Positions 56,858-64,000 of a stretch of 64,000 nt of DNA are shown here, in pieces. How positions within the stretch are numbered: position 1 is the stretch's first letter; each line of letters starts with the position of its first letter. Position numbers and translations under genes: made by a program. The notes beneath the pieces are model-generated. The model was not told where the DNA came from. It did not search any database and saw only the letters and a list, made by a program, of their open reading frames with translations. Source of the DNA: Halalkalibacter wakoensis JCM 9140 (lineage in GTDB: Bacteria > Bacillota > Bacilli > Bacillales > Bacillaceae_D); contig NZ_BAUT01000001.1 in assembly GCF_000513095.1 (NCBI RefSeq), forward strand, positions 216,618 through 280,617, read 5' to 3'.

Positions 56858-57350
56858 CTCGATGCAAAGTTTTGCTGGAGGCTTACTAGTTGCAGCTGCT
56901 GTATGTGGCGGAGTCTATTATTTTGGGGAAAAAGATGTTGCTCCTATTCAAGCAAAAGAAAAGCCTGCAACAGAAGAAATGATCACAGACTTGCTTGCTG
57001 AAAATTACCATGTGTATGCTGAAGAGGAATGGCAAGATATACTGGAAAGTGTGGCTCAAGAAGCATATGATGATGCTGTAGCAAACATGGAACCTGTAGA
57101 GAGTGAGCAACAAGAACAACAAACAGAAGAAAATATCGTGTATCATACAAAACTGATTCTTACCGTATCAACTGGTATGACTAGTATTGATGTAGGTAAC
57201 GCGCTTGTAAAGGCCGATATGATTGAGAACTCAATGTCGTTTTTTAATGAAGTAGAACGACGTGGTGTTGCTAATTCATTACGTCCAGGAACATTTGAAA
57301 TCACAAGTGAAATGACGTTAGACCAAATTATAACAACCATTTTTAAATAG
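56847..57350 (+). CDS. YceG/MltG-like membrane-anchored protein
   Basis: This 167-residue protein has an N-terminal membrane anchor (about 8-26, FAGGLLVAAAVCGGVYYFG), an acidic linker with a Gln/Glu-rich stretch (SEQQEQQTEEN), and a C-terminal domain resembling the first part of YceG/MltG. That part is VSTGMTSIDVGNALVKADMIENSMSFFNEVERRGVANSLRPGTFEI, followed by MTLDQIITTI. The catalytic transglycosylase region of MltG is absent, so it is probably a binding or regulatory relative. ATG at 56847 overlaps the preceding gene and follows AAGGAGAAG. It likely acts at the cell surface; the role is unknown. Confidence 0.7.
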   Translation: MKANSMQSFAGGLLVAAAVCGGVYYFGEKDVAPIQAKEKPATEEMITDLLAENYHVYAEEEWQDILESVAQEAYDDAVANMEPVESEQQEQQTEENIVYHTKLILTVSTGMTSIDVGNALVKADMIENSMSFFNEVERRGVANSLRPGTFEITSEMTLDQIITTIFK

Positions 57351-57358
57351 ATAGATTC

Positions 57359-57405
57359 GATGTGTCCAAAAAGGGAATCATTCACCTTTTTTAGGCACAT
57401 TTTTT
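57359..57405 (+). terminator. Terminator after the YceG-like gene
   Basis: TGTGTCC-AAAAAGG pairs with CCTTTTTT-AGGCACA across 57361-57399, then T6. Confidence 0.75.
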
Positions 57406-57510
57406 GTTAGAATCATATTTCCATAAATGTTCAGTTGAAGGCATATGCTATAATACTTTCATAGAATATAGTTGAGATAATACTTACTTAAAATTAAAGG
57501 GGATAACAAG

Positions 57511-58509
57511 GTGGAAAAAACGTTAGAAAAAAGTCAGAATGTTTCATTATTAATGACTGAACTAAAACAAGATAATGAGAAAATGCAAGGAGTCATGAAA
57601 AAAATACAAGACATTTCAACAAAGTCTAATATACTTGCACTGAATTCCGGTATTGAGGCTGCTCGTGCTGGAGAGGCGGGGAAAGGCTTTGCTGTGGTTG
57701 CGACAGAAATCAAGAAATTTGCTGAAGAAAGTCTGAAAGCAAGTAGAGAAAGTGAAACGCTTATTAAAAGCATTCAAACAAAAGCAAATGAGATTATCGC
57801 CATGAGAACAGTTGATATTGCTTTTGATACAATAGACAAAATCGACCGCAATCTTTTTGAGAGGAATTGTGATGTACAAGCTTGGGCTACATTTGATGCA
57901 ATTAAAGATTGCTTGTTACATCCGTCACCTGAATCCAAAAAAGTAGCACAAGCTTTTATGGAAAACATTTATAAAATTTATGAGGTTTATTTTGATCTAT
58001 TTGTTGTTGACCTTTCAGGTGAAATCATCGTGGCTGCTCAAAACCAAAGTCAAGTTGGAAGAAACATGAATGAGCGTGATTGGTTCCAAGAAACCGTCAA
58101 ACATAACGATGTTTATGTAACAGATATGTATCACTCATCTGTTGTAGGTGGATATACAATGGGCTATTCAAGTCCTGTCCATAACGATGCAGGAGAAGTT
58201 ATTGGTGTGCTTACGACAAGATTCAACTGGGAATTTATTTATGATATTATCGATCGCGTAAAAATTGATGAAAAAAGTCAATTGTATGTCATTAATAAAG
58301 AGGGCTATGTAATTGCTTCAAAAGATCGAGGGGGAATCCTAAAAAAAGATCTTTCCCACTTGAAAGCTGTTAATCATATTATGACTGGTAAAGACAGACG
58401 CGGTTATACAACAGAAAACAACCAAATTTATGCCTACTGTTTAACGGAAGGGTACAACGCCTATAAAGGAAAAGGTTGGTCTGTTATTGTTTCAGAATCG
58501 ATTGTTTAG
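57511..58509 (+). CDS. Soluble chemoreceptor-like protein: signalling tip fragment followed by Cache sensor domain
   Basis: This 332-residue protein begins directly with the methyl-accepting signalling hairpin tip ([46 protein letters not shown], about 30-75). A linker and a Cache-like ligand-binding domain follow (about 130-330, with [32 protein letters not shown] and [19 protein letters not shown]). There is no membrane helix, so the sensor would be cytoplasmic and C-terminal, the reverse of a normal chemoreceptor. GTG at 57511 follows AAAGGGGATAA. The hairpin is shorter than in full receptors. It could be an intact unusual receptor or a 5'-truncated gene with a new start. Confidence 0.72.
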   Translation: MEKTLEKSQNVSLLMTELKQDNEKMQGVMKKIQDISTKSNILALNSGIEAARAGEAGKGFAVVATEIKKFAEESLKASRESETLIKSIQTKANEIIAMRTVDIAFDTIDKIDRNLFERNCDVQAWATFDAIKDCLLHPSPESKKVAQAFMENIYKIYEVYFDLFVVDLSGEIIVAAQNQSQVGRNMNERDWFQETVKHNDVYVTDMYHSSVVGGYTMGYSSPVHNDAGEVIGVLTTRFNWEFIYDIIDRVKIDEKSQLYVINKEGYVIASKDRGGILKKDLSHLKAVNHIMTGKDRRGYTTENNQIYAYCLTEGYNAYKGKGWSVIVSESIV

Positions 58510-58639
58510 TAATTGTTAAAAAAATAATTTAAGGAAGCTGGTTTAGCATGATACTAAGACTATTTTATTTTTAATAGTATGAAATGATGTAACAGCTTCA
58601 ACGGTACATATGGTTTTTGGCAAGTGCTCTTTTTGTAGC

Positions 58640-59139
58640 TGATGTTCACAGGTACAGAATCCAGAAGCAACTGTACAAAGTTATGTACAGCATGGGAATC
58701 AAATTTTGGGGCGTAATGGAGAGCCGCTAGCTATCAACGGACAGTTTTACCGAGTAGGTGTCAATTTGAAAATATCCTAAATTTAAAGGACGAGGCGAAG
58801 CAACTTGCTGATATCTTGGGACTTGACCCCCAAGAAATAGAAGAGCTTGCTGTTGTCTATGAATTAAATCCGGATTGGCAAGCCCCTGAAATGGATCTTC
58901 CACATGCAGATCCTAATGGTACGGCTTTTCGAAGCAACCCAGGACACTCTCGCTTACTTGCAGGAAAAACGGGAACGGCAGAACTGAAAGATGCCCAAGG
59001 AACAGAAGGCGATATTATTGGCTGGTATTCGAGTGTAGATGTTGGTGATGAGTTACTCGCTACCTTTATGGTTGAAGGGAGACCAAGTGGGGACGTAGTA
59101 ACAAAGGCTAATCGTTTTTGGGCAAGTGTAGGCGAATAA
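58640..59139 (+). pseudogene. Remnant of a MecA/PbpC-type penicillin-binding protein
   Basis: Fragments in different frames resemble class B PBPs with a MecA N-terminal domain. One is VQNPEATVQSYVQHGNQILGRNGEPLAIN with YRVGV (about 58650-58780). In another frame are LKDEAKQLADILGLDPQEIEELA and the C-terminal KTG box LLAGKTGTAELKDAQGTEGDIIGWYSS to 59139. The transpeptidase SxxK and SxN motifs and most of the domain are missing, and a frame break lies near 58770. It therefore cannot make a working enzyme. An open frame from 58816 would give 107 residues, but this is not a functional protein. Confidence 0.8.
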
Positions 59140-59205
59140 GCTGTTCTTCAAAGGTCTAAGTAACGATTTTTCTCCATATAAATCATATGGAGGGAGGTAG
59201 TTAAT

Positions 59206-59385
59206 GTGGCTGTTTTACGTTGTGTTGACTGTGGATCGCTAAGTCTAGAAGGAAAGAATGCAAAAGAGTGCCCATATTGTGAACGAGTCTTATGTTACAG
59301 GTGTTCTGAGAAACAAAAGACAGTATTTGCTTGGAACGGTTGCGCAAACTGTTGTATTGATTACCGAAAATTAGTTCATCAATAA
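59206..59385 (+). CDS. 59-residue zinc-ribbon-type protein with four CxxC pairs
   Basis: This small gene starts at GTG 59206 with GGGAGGTAG upstream and ends TAA at 59383-59385. The product has nine Cys, eight of them in four CxxC pairs (6/9, 22/25, 30/33, 46/49), enough for two zinc sites in a rubredoxin- or RING-like arrangement. Segments LRCVDCGS, KECPYCERVLCYRCSEK and WNGCANCCID show the knuckles. It is soluble and slightly basic. A terminator follows at 59439. No family is recognised, but the cysteine pattern and ribosome binding site make it a credible gene. Confidence 0.7.
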   Translation: MAVLRCVDCGSLSLEGKNAKECPYCERVLCYRCSEKQKTVFAWNGCANCCIDYRKLVHQ

Positions 59386-59438
59386 TGGCGATTTCTTTTA
59401 ACGTTTTAGTGTTCTCTGGAAAAAACCATTTAATTTTG

Positions 59439-59469
59439 AGGTAGTTCATTATATGAACTGCCTTTTTTC
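59439..59469 (+). terminator. Terminator of the zinc-ribbon gene
   Basis: A ten-base-pair stem with one wobble (59439-59448 with 59454-59463) is followed by six T. Confidence 0.82.
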
Positions 59470-59612
59470 GTGCATGATGAAGCACAAAGGAATGAATACG
59501 GGAAGAACACGAATCGATAAAAATAACAAAGTATGCGAATAACCATTGATAAAAAAGGAAAAACCTTATATATGTCGAACTAAATGAATACATACTTTAG
59601 GAGGTGTATAAC

Positions 59613-59933
59613 ATGTATCAAGTCCCTGAACGCCAGCTACACGCTTATCAATTATGTTATGAGATTGAAATGCAACTTCGCGAATTGATTCACACTTTTG
59701 ATATTAGCTCCCTCAAATTGAAGTATAAAACGTACAAAGATGTCATCTATATTGCTTCAAAAGTAACTAAAGTTGTAACAGGTGAGAATGCAAATAAATT
59801 AATAAGAGCTAATACAGTTAGAGAGAGGGTTTCCCGAATGATGACGGTTACAGAGGAGGATATCTTCATATTAGAGGACTGTCGAAATAGCTTGCCAAAA
59901 GTGTCAAAAGGCAAACAGAGTCATGCTGGCTAA
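59613..59933 (+). CDS. 106-residue helical protein, unknown
   Basis: ATG at 59613 follows TAGGAGGTG. The protein is soluble, basic and mostly helical (ERQLHAYQLCYEIEMQLREL, KLKYKTYKDVIYIASKVTKV), with a central VTGENANKLIRANTVRERVSRM and an acidic stretch EEDIFILEDC. No signal or membrane segment is present. No family is recognised. The codon use matches nearby genes and the start is strong, so it is probably real. Confidence 0.6.
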   Translation: MYQVPERQLHAYQLCYEIEMQLRELIHTFDISSLKLKYKTYKDVIYIASKVTKVVTGENANKLIRANTVRERVSRMMTVTEEDIFILEDCRNSLPKVSKGKQSHAG

Positions 59934-60235
59934 AGTATTGGAACAAGGAATGAGTTTTTCTTCAAGATATTTAGAAGATTAGAATAGCTTTCTTATAAGT
60001 CCAATTCAGTTTTGTATACAGTACTCTAACTAAAACAATTTCATTGATTCTTTATCTTATAGAAAACTTGAATTTATTTTGATTCAGAAGCTAACTAGGC
60101 CCCCGTTCTTTTCATGAATGGTGGGCCTAGTCTTTTTTATGAACGAGAATTTAGAGTTTTGAATTGGCGGATAGTTGTACACACTAATAAAGAGCTCACA
60201 TTAAAAATACAACTATTTGACCGAGGGTAAAATCT
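59934..60235. other. Intergenic region with one terminator
   Basis: No ORF was found. A long interrupted hairpin (about 60095-60134, ACTAGGCCC pairing with GGGCCTAGT) is followed by T6 near 60134-60139. The rest is AT-rich with no site that I can name. Confidence 0.6.
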
Positions 60236-61677
60236 ATGAATAAAACGTTAAATGCATTATTGGAACCCTTAGATTTAAAAGGGGAAGAGGATATTATTAT
60301 TACAGGAATTCAACTTGATTCAAGAAAAATAAAAGAGGGAAATCTGTTTGTTGCGGTTACTGGACATGAATCAGATGGACATAACTTCATTCACTCAGCC
60401 ATAACAAATGGAGCAGTTGCTGTGATTGGGGAGAAGCACATTACGGATAAATGGCCGGTGCCTATATCCAAGTAGAAGATGCAAGGAAAGTTTTGTCTAT
60501 ATTGGCAAATTGTTTTTATGATATGCCTCATCATAAGCATAAAATGATTGGAATCACAGGAACAAATGGAAAAACAACAACATCATATATGTTACATCAT
60601 ATATTGGAGCATAATGGAAAGGCTGTTGCCAGGTTAGGTACAGTTGAATATGTGATAAATGGAGACAAGAGGGAATCCAGCCTAACGACGCCAGATGCTA
60701 TTTTGTTACAACAGATGCTTCATGAAAGCGAAGATGAATATGTCGTTATGGAAGTTTCGTCTCATGGTATAGACCAATATCGTGTTCACGGTCCAATGTT
60801 TGACTATGCTCTTTTTACGAATTTAAGTCATGAACACTTAGACTATCACAAAGACCTTGAAAATTATTATCATACGAAAAAAAGGTTATTTCAATGTCTT
60901 AAGAATGAAGGCAAAGGTATAGTTGGAACCTATGGCTCATGGGGAGAGAGATTGCAAGAAGAGTTAGCAGAAGAATTAGTACCTACTACTTCATTTGGAC
61001 AGGCAACAGGATCGGAAGCCATTTATTTAAAATCATATGAGACAGTTCCAAATGTGAGAATCGTAATTCAGGACAACGGAGAAGAACATGTTATTCATAT
61101 GAAAATTAAAGGAGAACATAATGTATATAACGCAATAGGAAGTTATATATGTGCAAGAGAAATAGGTCTTTCTTCTAGAGAAGTGATCGAGGCATTGGAA
61201 ACATTTCAAGGAATTCCAGGAAGATTTGAAACAATTGAACTGCCTAATAACGCAAAGGCGTTCATCGATTATGCGCATACACCTGATGGTCTTCAGTACG
61301 CTTTAAAAACAGCAAAAGAATGCACAGAACGAGATCTCTATCATATCTTTGGATTTAGAGCGAAAAGAGATTGTTCTAAACGAGCTACAATGGTTGAGAT
61401 TAGTCAAAGCTTTAGCGATTATGTTTGTTTAACATTGGATGATTTGAATGGAACAAAAAAAGAGGACATGCTGGCTGAGTTAAAAGAATTAAGCAAACCG
61501 TATCCAAATATTAAGGTTGTCGACGATCGAACGGAAGCCATTGCGCATGTTCTATCTTTGTTAAAAAAAGGGGATGGCCTTATCATTACTGGAAAAGGTC
61601 CTGAAGCTTATAAAGAAGAATATCGCTATCAAACACGTAACGATAGAGCAACCATTTTAGCTTGTATCAAAGAATGA
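60236..61677 (+). pseudogene. MurE-like Mur ligase paralogue, frameshifted
   Basis: The product would be about 480 residues: an N-terminal Mur domain (ITGIQLDSRKIKEGNLFVAVTGHESDGHNF), a central ATPase with GITGTNGKTTTSYM, and a C-terminal domain (GIPGRFETIELPNNAKAFIDYAHTPDGL). The frame breaks near 60462 where VPISK ends; one missing base would continue VPYIQVEDARKVLSI. MurE adding diaminopimelate has a DNPR motif near the C-terminus. Here the region reads LTLDDLNGTKKED, so diaminopimelate specificity is doubtful. Outside a dcw cluster, this is probably an accessory ligase for another peptide or polymer. ATG at 60236 has a weak site (GAGGG). Confidence 0.82.
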
Positions 61678-61764
61678 TAAAGAAGAGTGTTAACGAAACA
61701 TCAATTAATACTACTAGATAATGATATTAAATAAGATAGAGACCAATAAAATAAGCAAAGCTAC

Positions 61765-61805
61765 AAAACAGACCAAATTTTACTCATTTGGTCTGTTTTA
61801 TTTTA
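61765..61805 (+). terminator. Terminator after the MurE-like gene
   Basis: A perfect 14-base-pair stem (61765-61778 with 61786-61799), then ATTTTA. Confidence 0.8.
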
Positions 61806-61990
61806 AAAAATAAACATGGAGCTTTATCAACGTTAATGAACAAATGAAATATTGTCTTTTATGAAGAGTGACAATAGCTATCCGTAGCCTTTTATTTTTA
61901 TTTGTAACCTCTGTACTACACTGAACTATACGAAATTCATGAGGATGCATAATCTATATTAACGAGAAGTGGTGAAAGTGGGGGAATGCG
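61806..61990. other. AT-rich intergenic region
   Basis: I see no ORF, hairpin or clear promoter here. Confidence 0.5.
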
Positions 61991-62536
61991 GTGAAGGATG
62001 AAGAAAAATTACTAACGGGGGCATGGCTAGATGCGATAGGAACACTCATTTCTGCTACAGCTGAAATGAGAGCTTTAGCTGGATTAGATGAAATTAACAA
62101 TAAACTGATCACGATCGGCGAAGGATTACAAGCAGTTGGAACCTTGTTAATTGGTACAGTTACGACGGATGATCCGCTGAATTTTACTGGTAATTGGATT
62201 GACGGGGCTGGTGCAGCAACTTCAGCTTTGGCTGCCTATATACAGGATGTTGGTGATGAAAATATGGTTGATGGTCTTCGTCTCGGTATCCTCGGGGATG
62301 TGTTTCAATCGATGGGAGCATCAATAAGTTCTTTAGCCGACCACTTAATGGGAGAAGAGGGGTATGCAATAGGTAATGCACTTCAAGGTTTGGGCGCGGG
62401 TTTAGAAGCAATTGGTGGAGTGTATGATCTAAAAGGGAGAGAGGAGGGTCAAATCATCACAACGATTGGTGCCATCCTACAAGCTTTAGGGTCTAATATA
62501 AACGCAGTAATTATAACAAGAGAGACATTTCAATAA
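61991..62536 (+). CDS. Glycine/alanine-rich repetitive protein (DUF6944-like)
   Basis: This 181-residue protein is made of about six degenerate repeats of 22-30 residues around the pattern G-x-W/L-x-D/Q-x-x-G-x-x-x-x-A/G. Examples are GAWLDAIGTLISATAE, GEGLQAVGTLLIG, GNWIDGAGAATSALAA, GDVFQSMGASISSLAD, GNALQGLGAGLEAIGG and GAILQALGSNINAV. Each is an amphipathic helix. There is no signal peptide. Similar repetitive proteins occur in Bacillus. The start is GTG at 61991 after GTGGGGG. Its role is unknown; small-residue helices could pack in membranes or form a toxin-like bundle. Confidence 0.7.
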   Translation: MKDEEKLLTGAWLDAIGTLISATAEMRALAGLDEINNKLITIGEGLQAVGTLLIGTVTTDDPLNFTGNWIDGAGAATSALAAYIQDVGDENMVDGLRLGILGDVFQSMGASISSLADHLMGEEGYAIGNALQGLGAGLEAIGGVYDLKGREEGQIITTIGAILQALGSNINAVIITRETFQ

Positions 62537-62594
62537 TGTTTGGAAGTTAAGTTCATGCTCACTTAATAAGACCTGTTCATTTTTTGTAACACAT

Positions 62595-62633
62595 AAAAAA
62601 TAAAAAAACCTCCTACTATAGGTAGAAGGTTTA
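62595..62633 (-). terminator. Terminator of the small PAP2 gene
   Basis: On the minus strand AAACCTTCTAC pairs with GTAGGAGGTTT (62622-62632 with 62606-62616, one mismatch), followed by T7. Confidence 0.75.
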
Positions 62634-62644
62634 AGATTTGTGTT

Positions 62645-63301
62645 CTAAAGGGTAAGTGGTTGATTTCTAAAAATATACCGCAGTAAGAATAGACAAAAAT
62701 AAAACCAAGTGATTGAAATGGTGATAGCAGCAAAAATATCAGAAGGAAAATGGGCACCTACAATAATTCTACTTAAAGCAACGGCTACAATTAAAATCAT
62801 AAATAGAACCAATACCATCATCTTACTTAACGAGTGCCGCACCAAGCGGTAACACAGAAAAATAAGAAAGGAAAATAAAATAACACTTCTCATCGTATGG
62901 CCACTGGGAAAACTATAAGACGCGATTTCAAGTGAATATCCAAAAACTTCAATGACACTCATTTCACCAGGTCTTTCCCGTTGAAAAAGGATTTTCAAAA
63001 AAAAGTTTAGAGCAATTCCGCCAAAGGAAAGGGTGAATAAAAGAATAGCAACCCCCCACATCTTTTTAACCAACAGAAAACCACCGATAATGAAAGTCAG
63101 CAGTAAGATTGTTTCCCCAGATCCAATTTTTGTAATGGCCTCCATCACTGTAACAAGAAAAGTGGACGACCTTTCTACAAGGAATGAAATAATCATCTGA
63201 TCAATTAAGACAAGTTGATTTTGAATAGAGAAAATGGAGATAAGAACAAATAGGATTAAGCACCCAGTTGCTATAGAAATCTGTTTTGTGTTCAGTAACA
63301 T
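62645..63301 (-). CDS. PAP2-family membrane phosphatase (small form)
   Basis: This 218-residue membrane protein has six helices and the three PAP2 motifs: KILFQRERP, YSFPSGHTMRS and SRIIVGAHFPSDIFA. It resembles undecaprenyl-diphosphate phosphatase/phosphatidylglycerophosphatase-type enzymes such as BcrC. Start ATG at 63301 with AGAGAGAGTAGT upstream (weak). It is on the opposite strand to the repetitive protein gene and ends in its own terminator. It is distinct from the larger PAP2 protein at 43631-44536. Confidence 0.88.
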   Translation of the reverse strand: MLLNTKQISIATGCLILFVLISIFSIQNQLVLIDQMIISFLVERSSTFLVTVMEAITKIGSGETILLLTFIIGGFLLVKKMWGVAILLFTLSFGGIALNFFLKILFQRERPGEMSVIEVFGYSLEIASYSFPSGHTMRSVILFSFLIFLCYRLVRHSLSKMMVLVLFMILIVAVALSRIIVGAHFPSDIFAAITISITWFYFCLFLLRYIFRNQPLTL

Positions 63302-63530
63302 TGTACTACTCTCTCTTTCTTTAATGATTAAATGATTAGTATAACATCACTAAACATAAGAAACCATGGTTTAAAACATATGAACTTTGGAAATTTTTGT
63401 GCCGATAAATGCTCTTTAGACACAAAATACCCTTCTACCGTATATTAGTAGAAGGGTGAAGTAACGTTTTTCCCACAAAGCCTTTGCTAGGATTACCTCA
63501 AAATCGTGGAAAACGAATATATGTAAGGTT
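63302..63530. other. Intergenic region with a hairpin at 63429-63457
   Basis: ACCCTTCTAC (63429-63438) pairs with GTAGAAGGGT (63448-63457). On the minus strand it is followed by ATTTTGTG, so it could end a transcript from the tRNA-like gene. Otherwise no feature was seen. Confidence 0.55.
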
Positions 63531-63625
63531 TGGCGGGACTGTGTAGGAATCGAACCTACCGGAGACGGCACGCGCCTCCCAAGCGGTTTTGAAGACCGTG
63601 GAAATGAAAGGGGGTCTTCAATCCC
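63531..63625 (-). tRNA. tRNA-Sec-like sequence (anticodon UCA), 3' half well formed, 5' half degenerate
   Basis: Read on the minus strand, 63625 to 63531 is 95 bases long, the typical tRNA-Sec length. The anticodon loop is CTTCAAA (anticodon TCA), with a four-pair stem GGT/ACC plus C-G. It has a long variable arm (GGAGGC against GCCGTCTCC), a perfect T arm (GTAGG, loop TTCGATT, CCTAC), acceptor CAGTCCC, discriminator G and an encoded CCA. GGGATTG at the 5' end can pair with CAGTCCC with one G-T wobble. However, the D-arm region (AAGACCCCCTTTC and on) cannot form a D stem. It may be a decayed tRNA-Sec gene, an integration-site copy of the 3' end, or a very unusual tRNA. Confidence 0.5.
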
Positions 63626-64000
63626 TTGTGAGACAAGGGTTTACTTAGGTTTAATGCCGATTCCTGCAACGGTTTCGTCTTTAGCTTTCTTACCGTATTG
63701 TAAGATTAATTGAGGAAAAGTACAAGTCTTTCAAGAGATGAATCTTAAGGTTACTAAATAGAAACGGAATTTTTAGGAGGAAAGGAAACAACGATTGAAA
63801 GAAAAGCACTATTAGGGAACACATTCCTGATGAAGTTAACCAAAGTATAATTAAATAGCTCTTGATAAAAAAATCTATTTATCTAACAAAACAACTAATA
63901 ATATTTTATTTTCCGTCACTAGGCGACGACATTCGACATTTTTAATATAGTAAAATGTTAATAGGATATAAGATTTAAGAATGTATTTGTGAACACTAGT
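63626..64000. other. AT-rich region upstream of the tRNA-like sequence
   Basis: No gene is called. A hairpin CCCTTGT/ACAAGGG (63623-63639) touches the tRNA-like 5' end. On the minus strand a coding-like 22-codon tail (LILQYGKKAKDETVAGIGIK then PK and TAA) lies at about 63645-63713, without an upstream start or long frame. The last 200 bases are very AT-rich. Confidence 0.4.

Noticed and set aside
58816..59139. Open frame of 107 codons treated as an intact gene
   Set aside because: Its sequence is the C-terminal KTG part of a penicillin-binding protein without the catalytic serine; it is included in the pseudogene.
63531..63625. Reading the tRNA-like sequence as tRNA-Ser or tRNA-Leu
   Set aside because: The anticodon loop CTTCAAA gives UCA, which fits only tRNA-Sec among standard bacterial tRNAs, and the variable arm and 95-base length agree.

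Overview
The window reads as a low-GC, endospore-forming Bacillaceae chromosome. The gene order from recA through rny, ymdB, spoVS, miaB, ricA, cotE, mutS, mutL, miaA, hfq, spoVK, hflX, ynbB, glnA, lexA, yneA/yneB, ynzC, tkt, sirA, yneF, ccdC and yneK is largely that of Bacillus subtilis. Several small gene families and frequent TTG/GTG starts suggest an alkaliphilic or halotolerant relative (Alkalihalobacillus/Halalkalibacter type); that placement is inference.

Layout. 1-3.8 kb: recA tail, then a nuclease/ATPase operon in which an Mre11-like phosphoesterase is followed by a Rad50-like ATPase split over separate polypeptides. 3.9-6.9 kb: rny, ymdB, spoVS. 7.1-9.7 kb: a two-subunit 2-oxoacid:ferredoxin oxidoreductase. 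10-20 kb: tRNA modification (miaB, miaA), biofilm/competence regulator ricA, spore coat cotE, mismatch repair mutSL, hfq. 20-28 kb: a permease with a Cys-rich peptide and palindromic operators, a recombinase-like gene lacking catalytic residues, spoVK, hflX, a PLP lyase and glnA without glnR. 28-34.5 kb: small membrane/secreted proteins, the lexA/yneA/yneB SOS cluster, tkt, sirA, yneF. 34.6-38.1 kb: a heterodimeric ABC exporter with a frameshift in each half. 38-49 kb: Spo0E-like, ccdC, yneK, alanine dehydrogenase, a PAS histidine kinase, many small unknown genes and a frameshifted PLP lyase. 49-56 kb: RND efflux pair (adaptor frameshifted), TraB-like protein and a duplicated CotF-type coat module. 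56-64 kb: decaying accessory DNA with an MltG/YceG-like protein, a soluble chemoreceptor-like protein with reversed domain order, a penicillin-binding protein remnant, a frameshifted Mur-ligase paralogue, a repetitive protein, a PAP2 phosphatase and a selenocysteine-tRNA-like sequence.

The strongest unexplained signal is a family of three intergenic elements (after korB, mutL and the ynbB-like gene). They share a structured body whose closing stem shows compensatory changes in all three copies. Each copy is flanked by two near-identical terminator-like hairpins whose sequence is specific to that locus. Other points of interest are the split Rad50 module, the ATCAA-N6-TTGAT operators with a hairpin that buries a ribosome binding site, the 43-residue protein under a perfect cre site, the truncated yneA, and the tRNA-Sec-like sequence.

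Six probable single-base frameshifts lie between 36 and 61 kb and none was seen in the first 35 kb. This fits either gene decay in the accessory half or sequencing errors; the reads would decide.
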